From Gigaspora rosea (lineage: Eukaryota > Glomeromycota > Glomeromycetes > Diversisporales > Gigasporaceae), in contig QKWP01000027.1 of the NCBI GenBank assembly GCA_003550325.1, positions 117,832 to 181,831 on the forward strand: a stretch of 64,000 nt of DNA, read 5' to 3'. The notes below the pieces were generated by a model. It worked only from the letters and a program-made list of their open reading frames with translations, ran no database searches and was not told the origin of the DNA. The translations under genes were made by a program, and so were the position numbers. Of the stretch, positions 21,007-32,097 are shown piece by piece; within the stretch, counting starts at the first letter, position 1; each line of letters starts with the position of its first letter.

Positions 21007-22056
21007 GGTGAGTCAGTAAAAAAGGGACAAATAAGGTGTGGTGACATAGAGAAGCTGTCTGGTTGTCACCTCCAAGCAACAGATCTAGAGTTCAAATCCT
21101 ACTGGAGATGAATTGAAAAATAGGCCTGTGTTATGGTAATATTTGTTCATCGATCGGTTGGGTATACCGGTATTACCTGTAACCTTGGTACCACTATCTT
21201 AAATGGGAGCATTAGCGCAGTTGTGTAAGTTATACAGACAAATCCAATGGACCGGAACAATTGAAACCCGTTTGGCAAGTCCCAAGCAAAAAAGGTAAGA
21301 AAGATCTTCTAATGGTACTACAGAAGACCAGAATTTCAACTAAAGATCGAAGAACCAGATGGAAAAAGCCATATAGCAAGAGGGAACACCAATCTGGCTA
21401 CCGGAATCGTACCGGAGAAAAAGGACCTATGTTTCAGAATTAGGTACCAAATAGAGAGTGTCTATTAGGCATATAAAGCTGGGCTGACCAATCCTTCTGG
21501 GCTAACTGGTTTGGTAGTTTGGAAGGAATCAGTAAGGGCTGGAAAAAGAGTTGGATATAAGTACTAGGAATCAAAATGAACCTGTAAAATCAGACGGAAC
21601 TCACCAGCCAGTGAAAGGCAGAAACATGGAGGCATGTATGTGTCAAGACCTAATGGGCTCTGGGCGTACCCATATGGGAGTCTTTGGATGTTAGAAAGTA
21701 CTTGGACCACCAATACGGATATAGCTAGAACAAGTGCATATAGTGGTAATAGGGTCTCTCTAAGCCTAATGATACCATCCAACTATATCTAGTACTGGAA
21801 ACATTTGCAAAACATGGCCAGATACCTTGTCACCATAGAGGGAAGTATAGTCGTTCGCACATTACCAAATTCAAAATGTTAAATTCTGGGCCCCAAAGTT
21901 GCAGGAACCCAGCTAGTTACGGCAGTATGCAGGCTTGAGATACTTACCCAATGTGGTAGAGGCAGCTGCATGGCTTGAGATACGAACTCCCAAGAAGTAT
22001 GCCAGTAAGGGATCTCAAGTATACCAATCTGGAAGCACAAAGCGCTTACCTGAAAT

Positions 22057-23713
22057 TAGTGCTCCTATGTTCGGTTCGGGTTCGGTCCGGTTCGGATCCA
22101 ATCCGGGATCGAACCGAACTCGAACTCTAAATTTTGCTAGTTTTAAACTTCGAACCAGACTCAAACTCAGTTAAGAGTTCGGTTCGGTTCGGTCCGAAGT
22201 TTGTCAAACTAGTTTGAAGTTCAAATATTTATACTAGTATTCGGATTAGTGTTACGAATCGGGCAAAAAATCATAATCGATTAGTTAGGCCGTGCAAACA
22301 AATATAATTGTTTCTGTAACCCGGCCGGGTGCCTTTTTTGAAAAAATTAAAATTTTATTTTATATATATATTTATATATATAAAATTTTTAAATATATTT
22401 TTTAAAAATGAAAATTACTACGTTTAACCGGGAGAGAGATCTGCGCAAAATATAAGTATTGATTTTTTTTTTGTTTACGTTGTTTTTTCTTCTTTCTAAT
22501 TAATTTTTTTTTGTATTTTTTTTTTTGTAGCAGCCGCCTTAGTACCTTCCCTTTTTTGGTTACGTCGTTTTTTTGCTGATGCTGTTTCTTGGAGTCGTCG
22601 TATGTTGGAGCCGTCGCTTGGAGTCGTCGTATGTTGGCGTGATGATGCTTTTCCTCGTATGCTGAAGTCATCGTATGGTGGTTCCTTCGTTCGTATACTG
22701 AAGTCGTCACTTGTAGTCGTTTTTCATATAGTGCCTCCGTTCGTATGGTGGAATATTTGCTTTGAGTCGTCATGTGTTAGTGACTTCGTTATTGTCGGTG
22801 CAGCGTTAATTTCACGTTGCCGCACTGCTGATGTGTCTTTCAGATAGGCGTCACATCTTTTCTTTTAATTTTTTTTTTATTTTGTTCTTTACTAACTCTT
22901 GTTTATTTTTCTTTTAGTCGTTAATTCATCGTTAGTGTCTTCGTCATCGTCGTTATTTATAGTGCCGCTATCGTTTTGGTGCTTCGTTGTTGATTCCATA
23001 AGTTAAGGCTGGTGTACTTAATGCGACTTATGGCCTGTCTGAAAGCATTACATTGACGTTTGGTGTGAATTCTTTCTTTGTAGGTATGAGCTTCGTCAAC
23101 TTGGTGGGTTAGTTAGATTTTAAGGCTAGGGTTATGGTTGCGGGTTAGAGTTAGGGTAAGGATAATTAGGACGTGAATTAGAATTCAGAGTAATGGTAAA
23201 TACGGACACGGGTTATAGGTAAGGTTTGGTGGGTTAGTTGAATTTTAAGGTTAGGGTTGCGGGTTAAGGTTAGAGTAAGGATACGGACACGGGTTATAGG
23301 TTAGGGTAAGGTTTTGGACAGAATTAGTGGTAAGCAATGATATTCGTTACTAGAAACATTTTATACTATGTATATTACGCACATAAATATGATACAATAA
23401 TTAAATAACTATGATATAATAAATACTGTACATAAAACTATTATAATATAATATAATAAAATAAATAAAACTTACCGGTAAATTATATAAATCGATCATG
23501 CAATATCATTCGTCGCAACTAATCGATTAATCGATTTTCGATTCATATCACTAATTCGGATTTCAAACTAGTTTGACAAACTTCGGACCGAACCCGGACC
23601 GAACTCGAACTTGACTAAAAAGTTCGAAACAAAAAGTTCGAGTTCGGTTCGAAAATCGAACCGGATTCAAACTTGACAAAAGTCCGGTTCGGTCCGATCT
23701 GATAGGAGCCCTA
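22057..23713 (+). mobile_element. hAT-like element A, copy 1 (1657 bp)
   Basis: Ends TAGTGCTCCTATGTTCGG and ATAGGAGCCCTA, flanked by CCTGAAAT (22049-22056) and TCTGAAAT (23714-23721), an 8-bp duplication with one mismatch. Both subterminal regions are arrays of the palindromic motif GGTTCGGTCCGAAC and variants (22070-22200, 23575-23700). The interior has GTCGTC-rich sequence, telomere-like GGTTAGGGTAAGG runs (about 23100-23310) and a Lys-rich minus frame. The inverted twin at 53992-55645 is nearly identical, so both inserted recently. No transposase is encoded. Confidence 0.9.
22402..22773 (-). CDS. Lys/His-rich 123-codon frame inside element A, doubtful gene
   Basis: The frame starts MTTQSKYSTIRTEALYEKRL and ends in Lys runs (KKKYKKKLIRKKKKQRKQKK). 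The copy in the twin element (54931-55278, 115 codons) keeps the frame but changes its last residues through an indel near the stop. No domain, catalytic motif or signal is visible, and the protein-like regularity (repeated YEERxHH-type pieces) follows from the underlying GAC/GTC-rich repeat. It is not a transposase. Conservation between two young copies is no evidence of selection. Kept as a low-confidence record only. Confidence 0.15.
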   Translation of the reverse strand: MTTQSKYSTIRTEALYEKRLQVTTSVYERRNHHTMTSAYEEKHHHANIRRLQATAPTYDDSKKQHQQKNDVTKKGKVLRRLLQKKKYKKKLIRKKKKQRKQKKNQYLYFAQISLPVKRSNFHF

Positions 23714-23812
23714 TCTGAAATGTACACCAAATTGGAAGTCATAATACTAGGTAGTGTGGGTAAAGTGGCAGATATGTAAATACCAATTGTTGGTTGGAGA
23801 GGGACATACAAG

Positions 23813-24228
23813 CAGGGATGTTAATGGAGTAAGGTACTCCAGAGTAAATGTGGAGTATAACACACTCCATACCGGTGTGGTCTAGACATGACACCATCTT
23901 GGATAACTAAGATATTATTAATAGGAGTAATTGCTCCAGAGTAATACTACTAATACAAAATGGATTATACTCCGGAGTAATATTGTATATATATTTTTTA
24001 CCGTATTTCCCCAATTTAAGGTAGCATATTTTCGGGAAAATACGGTACTATAAACTCCGGAGTATTACATAGTGCTTAGCACATAGTACTCCGGGTTATA
24101 CTCTGGGTTATACTCCGGGTTACACTTTGGAGTATGCTCTGATTCATACTTCAGTGTAGTGTGGTGTTAAGGGATACTCTGCCAGAGTATGCACCACACC
24201 ACCCTGGAGCACTCCGTTAACATCCCTA
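23813..24228. mobile_element. hAT-like MITE, family K
   Basis: 416 bp, ends CAGGGATGTTAATGGAGT and, inverted, TAGGGATGTTAACGGAGT, flanked by CATACAAG (23805-23812) and CGTACAAG (24229-24236). It carries about ten copies of ACTCCGGAGTA-like palindromes. A small hairpin with arms TACCGTATTTTCCC-type lies at about 23998-24050. Inserted in retroposon copy 2. Confidence 0.85.
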
Positions 24229-24675
24229 CGTACAAGCTAGGTCAGTCATATAAATTGGAATATGGAAGGCTCTGGTGGGGTTTAGCCATAGATAAATGGT
24301 TGTATAACCTAAAATCCTAGTTCCAATACTTGTATATAATATGTATGTATTTACGGCACCCCTATATGTCAACTTAATTAAGTATTAATAAAGTTTGGGG
24401 CAGGAGCTACACCCGAGGTTCCGCCTAATATATATAAAAAAAAAGAAAAGAGTCAAATTTTTCTAAGTAAAAGTTTTTTGACTTTAAGCTTAAATACCTT
24501 AACAACTATCTTAATAATTTTATTTTTTTTTATTTTAATTCTATATAATTTTAAGATTAAAATAAAAAATTTTTTAGCAAATTTGATTAAATAGTTGTTA
24601 AAATATTTTAATTTAAAAATTAAAAAAATTTTACTAAAAATGATTTGTCCCTTTTCTACTGACTCACTCCCATAT

Positions 24676-25042
24676 AATTTTTTTTAGTCAAAGTGCCCAC
24701 TTTGGGGGTTGGCTTTTATTTAAGATATTTTGAACCTCAATGTTCTGTATAGAGAACATCTGATATTTGTACAATAATGAGAGTATAACTAGACTTAACC
24801 GCAACTTTTAGTTGCCTATTTAAGTATCTATCCAAAGGTTTTATACTAGCTGTATACCTGCAAACTATATACTGGTATTGCCTATTAAATTTTCTAATTT
24901 TTTCTTTTGCTAGTTTATCTTGTATCACCAAAAACCTGCTCCAGATACTAACTGTACCTTAGAACTAATTTATTCTTAGTGGAAGACTTGGCAGAGTAGT
25001 TTCTGTTCTATATAGATATTATCTATACTTTGATAATATATA
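24676..25042 (-). mobile_element. Retroposon copy 5, 3' half (minus strand), left of the giant insertion
   Basis: Starts with poly(T) and AAAGTGCCCACTTTGGGGG (the 3' end seen at 18995), continues through CAGTGTTCTGTATAGAGAAC-like sequence and TTAGTTGCCTATTTAAGTA, and stops at 'CTATACTTTGATAATATATA'. The missing 5' half is found at 52873-53530. The frame at 24737-24931 is a shadow. Confidence 0.8.
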
Positions 25043-25282
25043 TGTTGTACCCAGATAAGAATTCGCCCGATTTAGAATCCGGTTGTCCTGATTCAGAATC
25101 GGGGTAGCCGAATTTAGAATTCTTAAGTGGGTTGCCCGGATTGATAATTTGATTCCAATTTAGAATCCGGCTGTCCTGATTCAGAATCGGGGCAGCCGAA
25201 TTTAGAATTCTTAAGCAGGTTGCCCAGATTGATAATCACTCAACTGGATGTGCCACATGGAACTTCAATTAACTTAACTTTT
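25043..25282 (+). repeat. Left terminal inverted repeat of the giant element
   Basis: Contains two tandem copies (about 25072-25149 and 25158-25237) of a ~86-bp unit built from GATTTAGAATCCGG, CCTGATTCAGAATCGGGG and CCGAATTTAGAATTCTTAAG, then AATCACTCAACTG and CCACATGGAACTTCAATTAA. Matches 52632-52872 inverted. Confidence 0.9.
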
Positions 25283-27598
25283 ATTATATTAGACATATTT
25301 GTATTTACTAATTTTCATCTTTAATATTTATTTTTAGCGTAAAAAAATCAAAGTGCTATACGATTTCATTATTAAAGCTTTATACGTCAGAAATAGTTGT
25401 AAAAGGACAGTTAAAACATTTAATATGGGTCAATATGGGTCGTAAGTTTAAACTTAAAAAAAAACTATTTTTAATTGTGATCTTTAGATCTAAACGTTAT
25501 TAATCCTGTGTTTTCGTCTTGTAAAAACTTCTCACCGTAGGCGCTGCATTCAGTATCGGATATGAATCAGGTAACTTGATACCTGGAGATGTAATATTTA
25601 AGCAGAAGTTCGATTTTATTAAATCTAAATAATCTTGTAAGCTTGATTAAAGGGTTTTAGAGTGATGATATTAAAGCAAACCCAGGTCTTGGTGTGAGGG
25701 ATACTAAAGAAGTGCTAGACGCAGGGCTTTACGTTAAACTGATATATAAATTTAGGCAAATATAAGCAGTATTGTTTAATGCAATGTAACCAAGGAGTGA
25801 CACGCCTTTAATGAGGTGTAATAATATGGAAGAAGTGAAGTTTTACTGATTAGAATGTCTGGACTTATGCAATTTCAGGAATTTATTTGTTTGAATAGTG
25901 ATAAATTCCTAAAATTGTATAAGTATGAACGCACTATTCGTTGAAAATTTATTTCTTGCGTATTGAATTTCTTGATTGATATGGGTTAAATAATTACATA
26001 AAAAAGATTAATTATTATTAATTAAAGGATCGATTTAATATTTTCGCTCTAATAAAATACAGTCATTGATTTTTATTTTCCAATTGTGAATTTATCTATT
26101 TGTGACTTTATCTATATTTTCTTTCTAATTCATGATATTATTATATTTATTTCTATCATAACGCTATCTATACGTATTAAATATTTAAATTTATTATTAT
26201 TTAATAAATCTATCTAAATCTATTTAACATATCGGTGGATTGGCGTAACATGTCGGCTCGACCAATTATGATCGAGGATTATCAAAAAAATTTTACGCGA
26301 AAATTTATTACAAAGTGAATTTTCACAAAAACGGCCCTTTTAACCAGCTTTGTATTTATAATTAAGTACGTAGAAAATTACAAAATTCATGTATTTAATT
26401 ATAAGCAAAAAGTATATTAAAAAGGCTATTTTTTTGAAAATTAGCTTCTGAATTTACCCTTGATAGTTACCAACCCATTTCTCAATGATCAACCCATCCT
26501 AAAACACCCGAATATTTCAACAAACGATAAAGTACTTCTTTCTACAGCTTAGCATAGCTCTTTTATTAAGTTTTATTGGTTTTTTAACTTGTCTAGCCGT
26601 CAAAAAGGCTCTTTTGTTAGTTGTAACAAGTACTTCGTTTGTTAGTTTTTCAACGTTACTTAGGAGCAAATTTTTGTGCAACAGTTTATCGACAATTACA
26701 CCGATCCGCTGATATGATATTTATTTAATTAATACACAATTAAATGCATATTGCATACAAATTCTTTACATTAATGCATATACATTTAGACAATTGACTT
26801 TCCGGTGAATACTGGAATGTATAAAATTATATTCACTATGACGCTATCCATACTAAATATTTAAATTATAAATAATACAGCTAAATGCATACAAATTCAT
26901 TACATTAATATGCATTTAGACAATTGACTTTACGGCATTTGGCTAGTGAATGCTGTCTACACGTATAAAATTATGTTCACGGATGGCACGAATATCTCAA
27001 ATTGAGTCGCGTGTCTAGATAGCATTATGTGTATAATTAAATTCTATTTATTGTATTAAATTTTAATTGTTAATAAAGTTTTTTTTCTATTGCTACAACA
27101 TTTAATATTGGTATAATAAATTATTATCAAATTGGCATCTCTTACAAATGGATATCATTTGCGGAAAAGACTTTCCAAACACGTATTCTATAGATATAAA
27201 ATTCTTCGGTACATATAATAAAATCGTTATCATTGAATATATGTATGCCGAATTCGTGATGAAATAAAAAAAAAAGGATGAGATAAAGCGATCAAATAAT
27301 AAAGGAGTGAAAAAATAAAATGAAATACTTCCTTGCATGTCAAGGCTTACAATTCATCAATTAAGTGAATAAATTATCGAAGCTTTTCTTACTAATTTAA
27401 TCTAAAAATTATAAAAGAGACGGCTTAGCATTAAATCACTTTGACCATTGTAAGTTAAAATACGTATATGTGAGAGGACGACCTAAACGGCGCCTTGACG
27501 GTAAGGTATACTTCTTGTAGAAATAGTCCTCCGGGACTTGGATTTCTCTATTTTTTTGGATGACCTGGATGTTGAAAGAATGAACCTATGATGACGAC
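25283..27598. other. Subterminal region of the giant element, no supported gene
   Basis: A ~130-bp imperfect direct duplication (TGCATACAAATTC, TTTAGACAATTGACTTTACGG) lies at about 26720-26985. A 78-codon minus frame at 27102-27338 begins MQGSISFYFFTPLLFDRFIS; it is hydrophobic at the N-terminus, unrecognised, and probably chance. Base composition is less AT-extreme than outside the element. Confidence 0.5.
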
Positions 27599-28159
27599 AG
27601 CAACGAATTCAGGAGATTGCAGGAACAAAAATTAATCCGAATAATATGCATAGCATTAGTTCAGATACTTGGATTGTTCGGTTCATGACTAATGCTGATA
27701 TAGAATATTCGGTTCGAAGAAATAATAGTAATTACCTCATACATCTGTAGCTGTCATGATTTCAGAGCACGTCAATTGCCCTGCAAGCATGTGCTAAGTC
27801 GGCTTCAGGTTTCTGAAGAAAGTAAAGAAACCGACCAACTCCTTCAATTTCAACAATCTGAAATGAAAAATTTTGATTCTTCTAACCCTTCTTATCCACA
27901 TGTAAACTATAAGGAAAAAGAAAAATATGAATTTGAAAAACTACAAGAACTTCAAGCAACCACTGCAGAGTGGAAAGATAAAAGTTATGAAGATATCCAT
28001 AGTTTACGATCAACACTTCGACAGGCCATCCAATTGGAGAGAGTAAGAATAGCAAGAATTGATGCTGTACCAGAAACTATTGATAATGATGATGATGAGG
28101 CGGAAACTTCCAATGCCATACCCAAAAATGTAAAATTTAAAAAACAAAGTAGATTTTAA
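27599..28159 (+). pseudogene. SWIM zinc-finger protein, C-terminal fragment
   Basis: A first frame (about 27599-27745) reads 'SSDTWIVRFMTNADIEYSV' and 'RRNNSNYLIHL'. A one-base shift later the second frame continues 'CSCHDFRARQLPCKHVLSRL' (from 27746), then 110 residues ending FKKQSRF at 28159. CxC...CxH with LPCKHV is the SWIM finger, a zinc-binding module often found at the C-terminus of MULE transposases and in an expanded SWIM family in mycorrhizal fungi. After it come a Gln/Glu-rich segment, 'EKLQELQATTAEWKDKSYED' (probably helical) and an acidic patch (DNDDDEAE). No N-terminal catalytic part is next to it, so this is a fragment with at least one frameshift. It lies upstream of the convergent integrase gene. 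Confidence 0.65.
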
Positions 28160-28342
28160 ATAATTTATCTCCAATTCGTCTATTTTTCAATAACTTAATC
28201 CATAAAAGTTTAAATACTTTGTATTTTTTTATTTTATCAGTAATAAAAACTGCAATTCTTCATATTAGCCCAACTAACAAACTGGTCTTCGATATATCAT
28301 ATCAAATCTCGGTCGAATAAATTTCATAATAAAATCTAAATA

Positions 28343-28548
28343 CAATCATCTCGTTATGGTGAAGTAATAAATTCCGTTAATAAAAATTGTTCAAAAATTT
28401 ACTATATAGAGAGTTTTATTAGAGTTTTATTAGTAAATTCACTATAATGAGAGAATTTTATATAAACTGGCTTTGAACTTAACTTCACTATATATCAGAT
28501 TTTGATTAGTCTTCACTATGTCGAAAGTTCACTATAACAAATGACTTG
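28343..28548. mobile_element. pogo/Tc1-type MITE, family I
   Basis: TA-flanked 206-bp element with ends CAATCATCTCGTTATGGTGA and, inverted, CAAGTCATTTGTTATAGTGA. Similar in size and end style to family H (5382). Confidence 0.65.
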
Positions 28549-29554
28549 TATATTTTTTGAAACATTTCTCCTGAATAATTTCCTCCAAGTAGCTATAAAA
28601 TTGCTGCGTCTTATATGTTTTTTAAAAAAAAAGAACGTATAATCAAGATATGAGTCAAAAAAAAATCTTGATCTGTTTTTTTTTTGTCAAACTCGTGACT
28701 CCTAATCCTGGTTTCAAACGTTATGCATGTGATTTACCTGCGACCAATAGGAAAGGTGGGTGAAAAATTAGTAAATGCGTATACTGGGTAAGTGAATTTC
28801 CTTTATTTATATTAAAGGTCTAAAAAAGTATAGTATTATGCGCATAAAGCGATAAGAATTTGTAATCAATTTGCAAAATACATATCAGAAAATCTAACAT
28901 TTTCATTCAATACTTTTAATTCTTATCATTATAATAACCCATCTGATTTTCAAGCCTTATGCTTGCATTTTGAATTCGTTGGATAACATCCACTTCCACA
29001 TAAAACATTTGCTTTTTTACAAAAGCATCTTGCTATAAGACAATCGCCTCTGCAGTTACATCCTTTATTACTAGCGAGGGTATTTGATTGAAGTCTTGCA
29101 GCCTCAACAATACTAACAACTGTATTGGTCGGAGGATCATCCAGTTCTGAAAATTCTTTCGGCCCGAGAGGTAAAACTTCACTAGCTGGAAATACATTTT
29201 TCAGAACGCCAAAACGGCATGTGAGGCGATACATATCATTGGGAAGTACTGAAAAAATTTTGCATGGAAGTGCACAACAATCACCAGGCAACGGTCAATC
29301 TTCGCAATTTGAATTTTTACAAGATCACCAACTTTAAAAGGACGTTCGTGAATTTTATGCTTTGTGTGCATTTGATTTTCCATCTTAGAACGATAATTCT
29401 CGAGGCTTTTATTTGCAACTTGGCGGTAAATGTTATATTGATATGTTGTACTATTCGATACTTCTTGAAGAACCTGAAGCTGTCGTTTTTTATTAGGAGA
29501 ATTAACTGGTTCTTGAATTTTCTATTTTATAAATGAAATTAAAGTTATTAATAA

Positions 29555-30110
29555 ACTCCATAACAAAAAATTATAAATTAATTACTATACTGTCTCTTAT
29601 TATTTGCTCCTGATCATTTATAGCATCGCCAAAGTTATGAATAAAACTATTCGAGTTAACTAATTCTTGATTTTGCTATTACAGTATAATAATTAGGATT
29701 AGAATTAAAGCTATAATTAATAAAATTTTATAAGTTATAACCTCGTCTCTCATTATTCGCTTCTAACCATCTGCGGCACCGTCCATGTTAAGATTAAAGT
29801 TATTTGAATTGAATAATTCTCGAGTTTCCTATTTATAATAAATATAAAATTAGAATTAAGACCGTAATTAATAAAATTTTATAACAAAGAAATTATAAAT
29901 CATGACCTTGTCTCTTATTATTCACTCCTGACCATCTATAGCATCATCTGTATTAGAATTAAAGCCATTCGAATTAACTAATTTTTGATTTTCCTATTTA
30001 TAAATAGAATTAAACTTATATTTAATAAATTTATAACAAAAATTATAAATCAATTACGACCTTGTCTCTTATTCGCTCTTGATCATCTATAGCATTATCT
30101 ATTGTTTGCT
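29555..30110 (-). repeat. Tandem exon-intron duplication in the integrase gene, ~155-bp unit
   Basis: The motif TGTCTCTTATTATT / ACCTTGTCTC recurs at about 29590, 29742, 29907 and 30059 (spacing 152-165 bp). On the minus strand each unit gives a splice-acceptor-like TTATAAATAG, an exon 'ENQKLVNSNGFNSNTDDAID' or variant, and then an intron. Two of the three extra units contain an in-frame stop. Confidence 0.7.
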
Positions 30111-30552
30111 CGCTTAGCATTTCAACATCCTTGCTTACACCATTATCTTGTAATACCGTATAATCATTTTCTGTGGTATCAGAAAATGCCGAAGATTGTG
30201 AGAAACTTGACAAAGCTATTATTGAAATTTCATTGTCTGGTTGGGTACTTTCTCTAGTAGATCTGAATACGTTAAACATTTGAATTGGCTTTAACACTTT
30301 ATCTTGACTAATTTCAACTCTATTTCCTTCATTCTCAAAGTCGGAAAACTCATTTCCTGAATTCAATCGAAAATAAAAAAAAATTAATAAATAATTAAAA
30401 TAATGCAACACCTATATTCTAATTATTATTTTTTTACCTTTATTATTTTCAACTACTTCTAGATGAGTGAGGTCGTAATTAAATTTTCTATGTAAAATAT
30501 GACTACCATCCGTGTCATTAAAATCATCACAATCATAACATAAACTATCATT

Positions 30553-30782
30553 ATAATCCACATTCTCAGAACCCTCCCTGTTTTCAATATTATCATTCTC
30601 ATCTACATTCTCGGAACCTTTCCCGTTTTCAATAATATCGTTGTCATCCTCATTCTCGGAACCTTCCCCGTTTTCAATAATATCATTGACATTCTCATTC
30701 TCGGAACCTTCCCCGTTTTCAATAATATCGTTGTTATCCTCATTCTCGGAACCTTCACCGTTTTCAATAATATCTTCAGGCA
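30553..30782 (-). repeat. Coding minisatellite, 45-bp (15-residue) unit, five copies
   Basis: Encodes DIIENGEGSENEDNN-type acidic units within the integrase frame 30412-30909. Units drift to the C-terminal side (ENREGSENVDY). Indels are multiples of three, so the frame is kept. Confidence 0.8.
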
Positions 30783-31859
30783 AGTCTTCTTCCATGTTGA
30801 CATTACACTGCTTCCATTCTTCGACCATATTAAAGTAACGTAATAGGTGTTGCCCAAAGACTAATTCATATGGTGTATAGCTAGTTGGTCTAGAACAACA
30901 GATATTCATGGCATATATAACTATAGGAAGGCCAATGCTCCAATCCCTTCATTCGTTATCTTCCATCCATGTTGAAAGTGCATTTTTTAAAGTTTTGTTA
31001 GAGCTTTCAACTGAGCCTTGCGACTGAGGGTGGCGGGGGTGCCCATTGATGACGTGAATTTTCTTTCCATAGACCAATAAGCTCGTGAATAATTTGTGCA
31101 GTAAATTCCCGCCCATTATCACTTTGCAAAATGAAAGAGGGCCCAAAAACAGTAAATACTGAAAATAAAAACGTGGCGACTTCTGCTGCTTCTTTGGTAC
31201 GCAATGGACATGTCCATGAAAAACGGGTGAAGTGGTCCCGGATATGTGCAATATAACGGTATTCTTTATCCGGATACTTTTCAAATGAAACAAGATCGAC
31301 CTGTACACATTGTAAAAATTTTTTTGATATGATAGTTTTTCCAACAACGGGCGAGGAAAACTCCTTCGTGTACAACATTGCATACATCGAGCAACATATT
31401 GCTCTATAAATAATCTAGGAACATAGGCATATTGACTACCAATTGCATCATATGTTTTTTTTGATCCACAATGTTGGTGTGTGCTTCCATGTACTTTTCC
31501 CAAAACCTCATAGAGATTTTGAAATGGACAAATAACACGATCTGACCTTTTTTTTTTCTTTTTTAACTCCATGAGTTGAAGAATTGGATTTTGAGGTGTT
31601 CCAAGATCACACAAATAAAAGCTATTTTTGCCCAAAATCGATCTTTTGGAGTTCCGATAGACGTGTTTTTGGGATCATTTAAAATGCTAAGAATTAGATC
31701 ATAATCTTCTTGTGTGATTATTGCTTTTCTTCGTTGCTTAGGTGAACAGTTTGATAGAAATTCTGATACAAGTTGGTTAAAAGCAATACGAGTAAGAAAG
31801 GGAAAATCTATATCAGTATCTATAGTATCAGAAACTGATTTATTTTCTTGCAAAGAGGT

Positions 31860-32097
31860 AAATAGTAAAACTAGAAAATAGGCATCGATATTTCAAATTT
31901 TGTGTTATTAGACAAAAAATTTTTTTTATTTTTTTTTATTACTGTTTCACGTTAAAATAAATTTCTTAAAAAATTCACACAAAAATTATTTGTAATATCT
32001 ATAAGAAGCTATATAATATGTCGCAAGACATTTTATTATTATTTTTACTTTAATCAAATTACATAATTATTAGTCGGATATTAATTCAACAAACAAT
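31860..32097. other. AT-rich region upstream of the integrase gene
   Basis: Would hold the promoter or a first exon; no motif can be supported. Confidence 0.4.

Larger units (their letters stand above)
21033..24445 (+). mobile_element. Long tRNA-headed retroposon, copy 2, with two hAT-like inserts
   Basis: Head with GGTGTGGTGACATAGAG and B box GAGTTCAAATCCT (21088-21100). Body blocks GACAAATCCAATGGACCGG and GGCAAGTCCCAAGC match copy 1. Tail 'AATAAAGTTTGGGGCAGGAG' near 24390 followed by an A-run. Flanks AAAAGGGACAAAT (21020-21032) and AAAAGAGTCAAAT (24446-24458) form a 13-bp duplication with two mismatches, as in target-primed reverse transcription. Subtracting the inserts (22057-23713 and 23813-24228, plus duplications) leaves about 1.32 kb. 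Confidence 0.8.
21007..24668. mobile_element. Foldback MITE, family Q copy 2, split by a retroposon
   Basis: Left terminus GGTGAGTCAGTAAAAAAGGG at 21007, right terminus TTTGTCCCTTTTCTACTGAC and TCACTCC near 24668. The 3.4 kb between 21033 and 24445 is the inserted retroposon. Confidence 0.75.
28950..31853 (-). pseudogene. Retroviral-type (KRBA2/SCAND3-like, Ginger-like) integrase gene with introns, frameshifted
   Basis: Minus strand, in order: N-terminal part from 31853 ('FPFLTRIAFNQLVSEFLSNC', 'KQRRKAIITQEDYDLILSIL'). HHCC zinc finger about 31500-31385 (YEVLGKVHGSTHQHCG...CMQC). DDE core: D in VQVDLVS (31297-31295), D in QSDNGREF (31120-31118), E in GSVESSNK (31008-31006), with 36 residues between the last two. 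Then 'PYELVFGQ' (about 30850), a five-fold acidic repeat, an 81-bp GT-AG intron (30357-30437), an acidic exon (30356-30050), tandem exon duplications (29555-30110), and a last exon with KIHERPFKVGDLVKIQI and a cysteine-rich tail (CNCRGDCLIARCFCKK, CGSGCYP) ending at 28950. Four frame changes, several at A-runs, and one in-frame TGA after MEDNE (30949) break it. Some may be sequencing errors. Its likely role is cutting and joining the ends of the giant element. No ATG was found for the first exon. Confidence 0.75.

Noticed and set aside
21261..21782. 60- and 72-codon frames in retroposon copy 2
   Set aside because: Not conserved as frames in the other copies of the family.
30603..30857. Alternative frames with KTGKVPRMR or FSEPSPFSIIS repeats
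   Set aside because: Shadows of the in-frame acidic repeat of the integrase gene.
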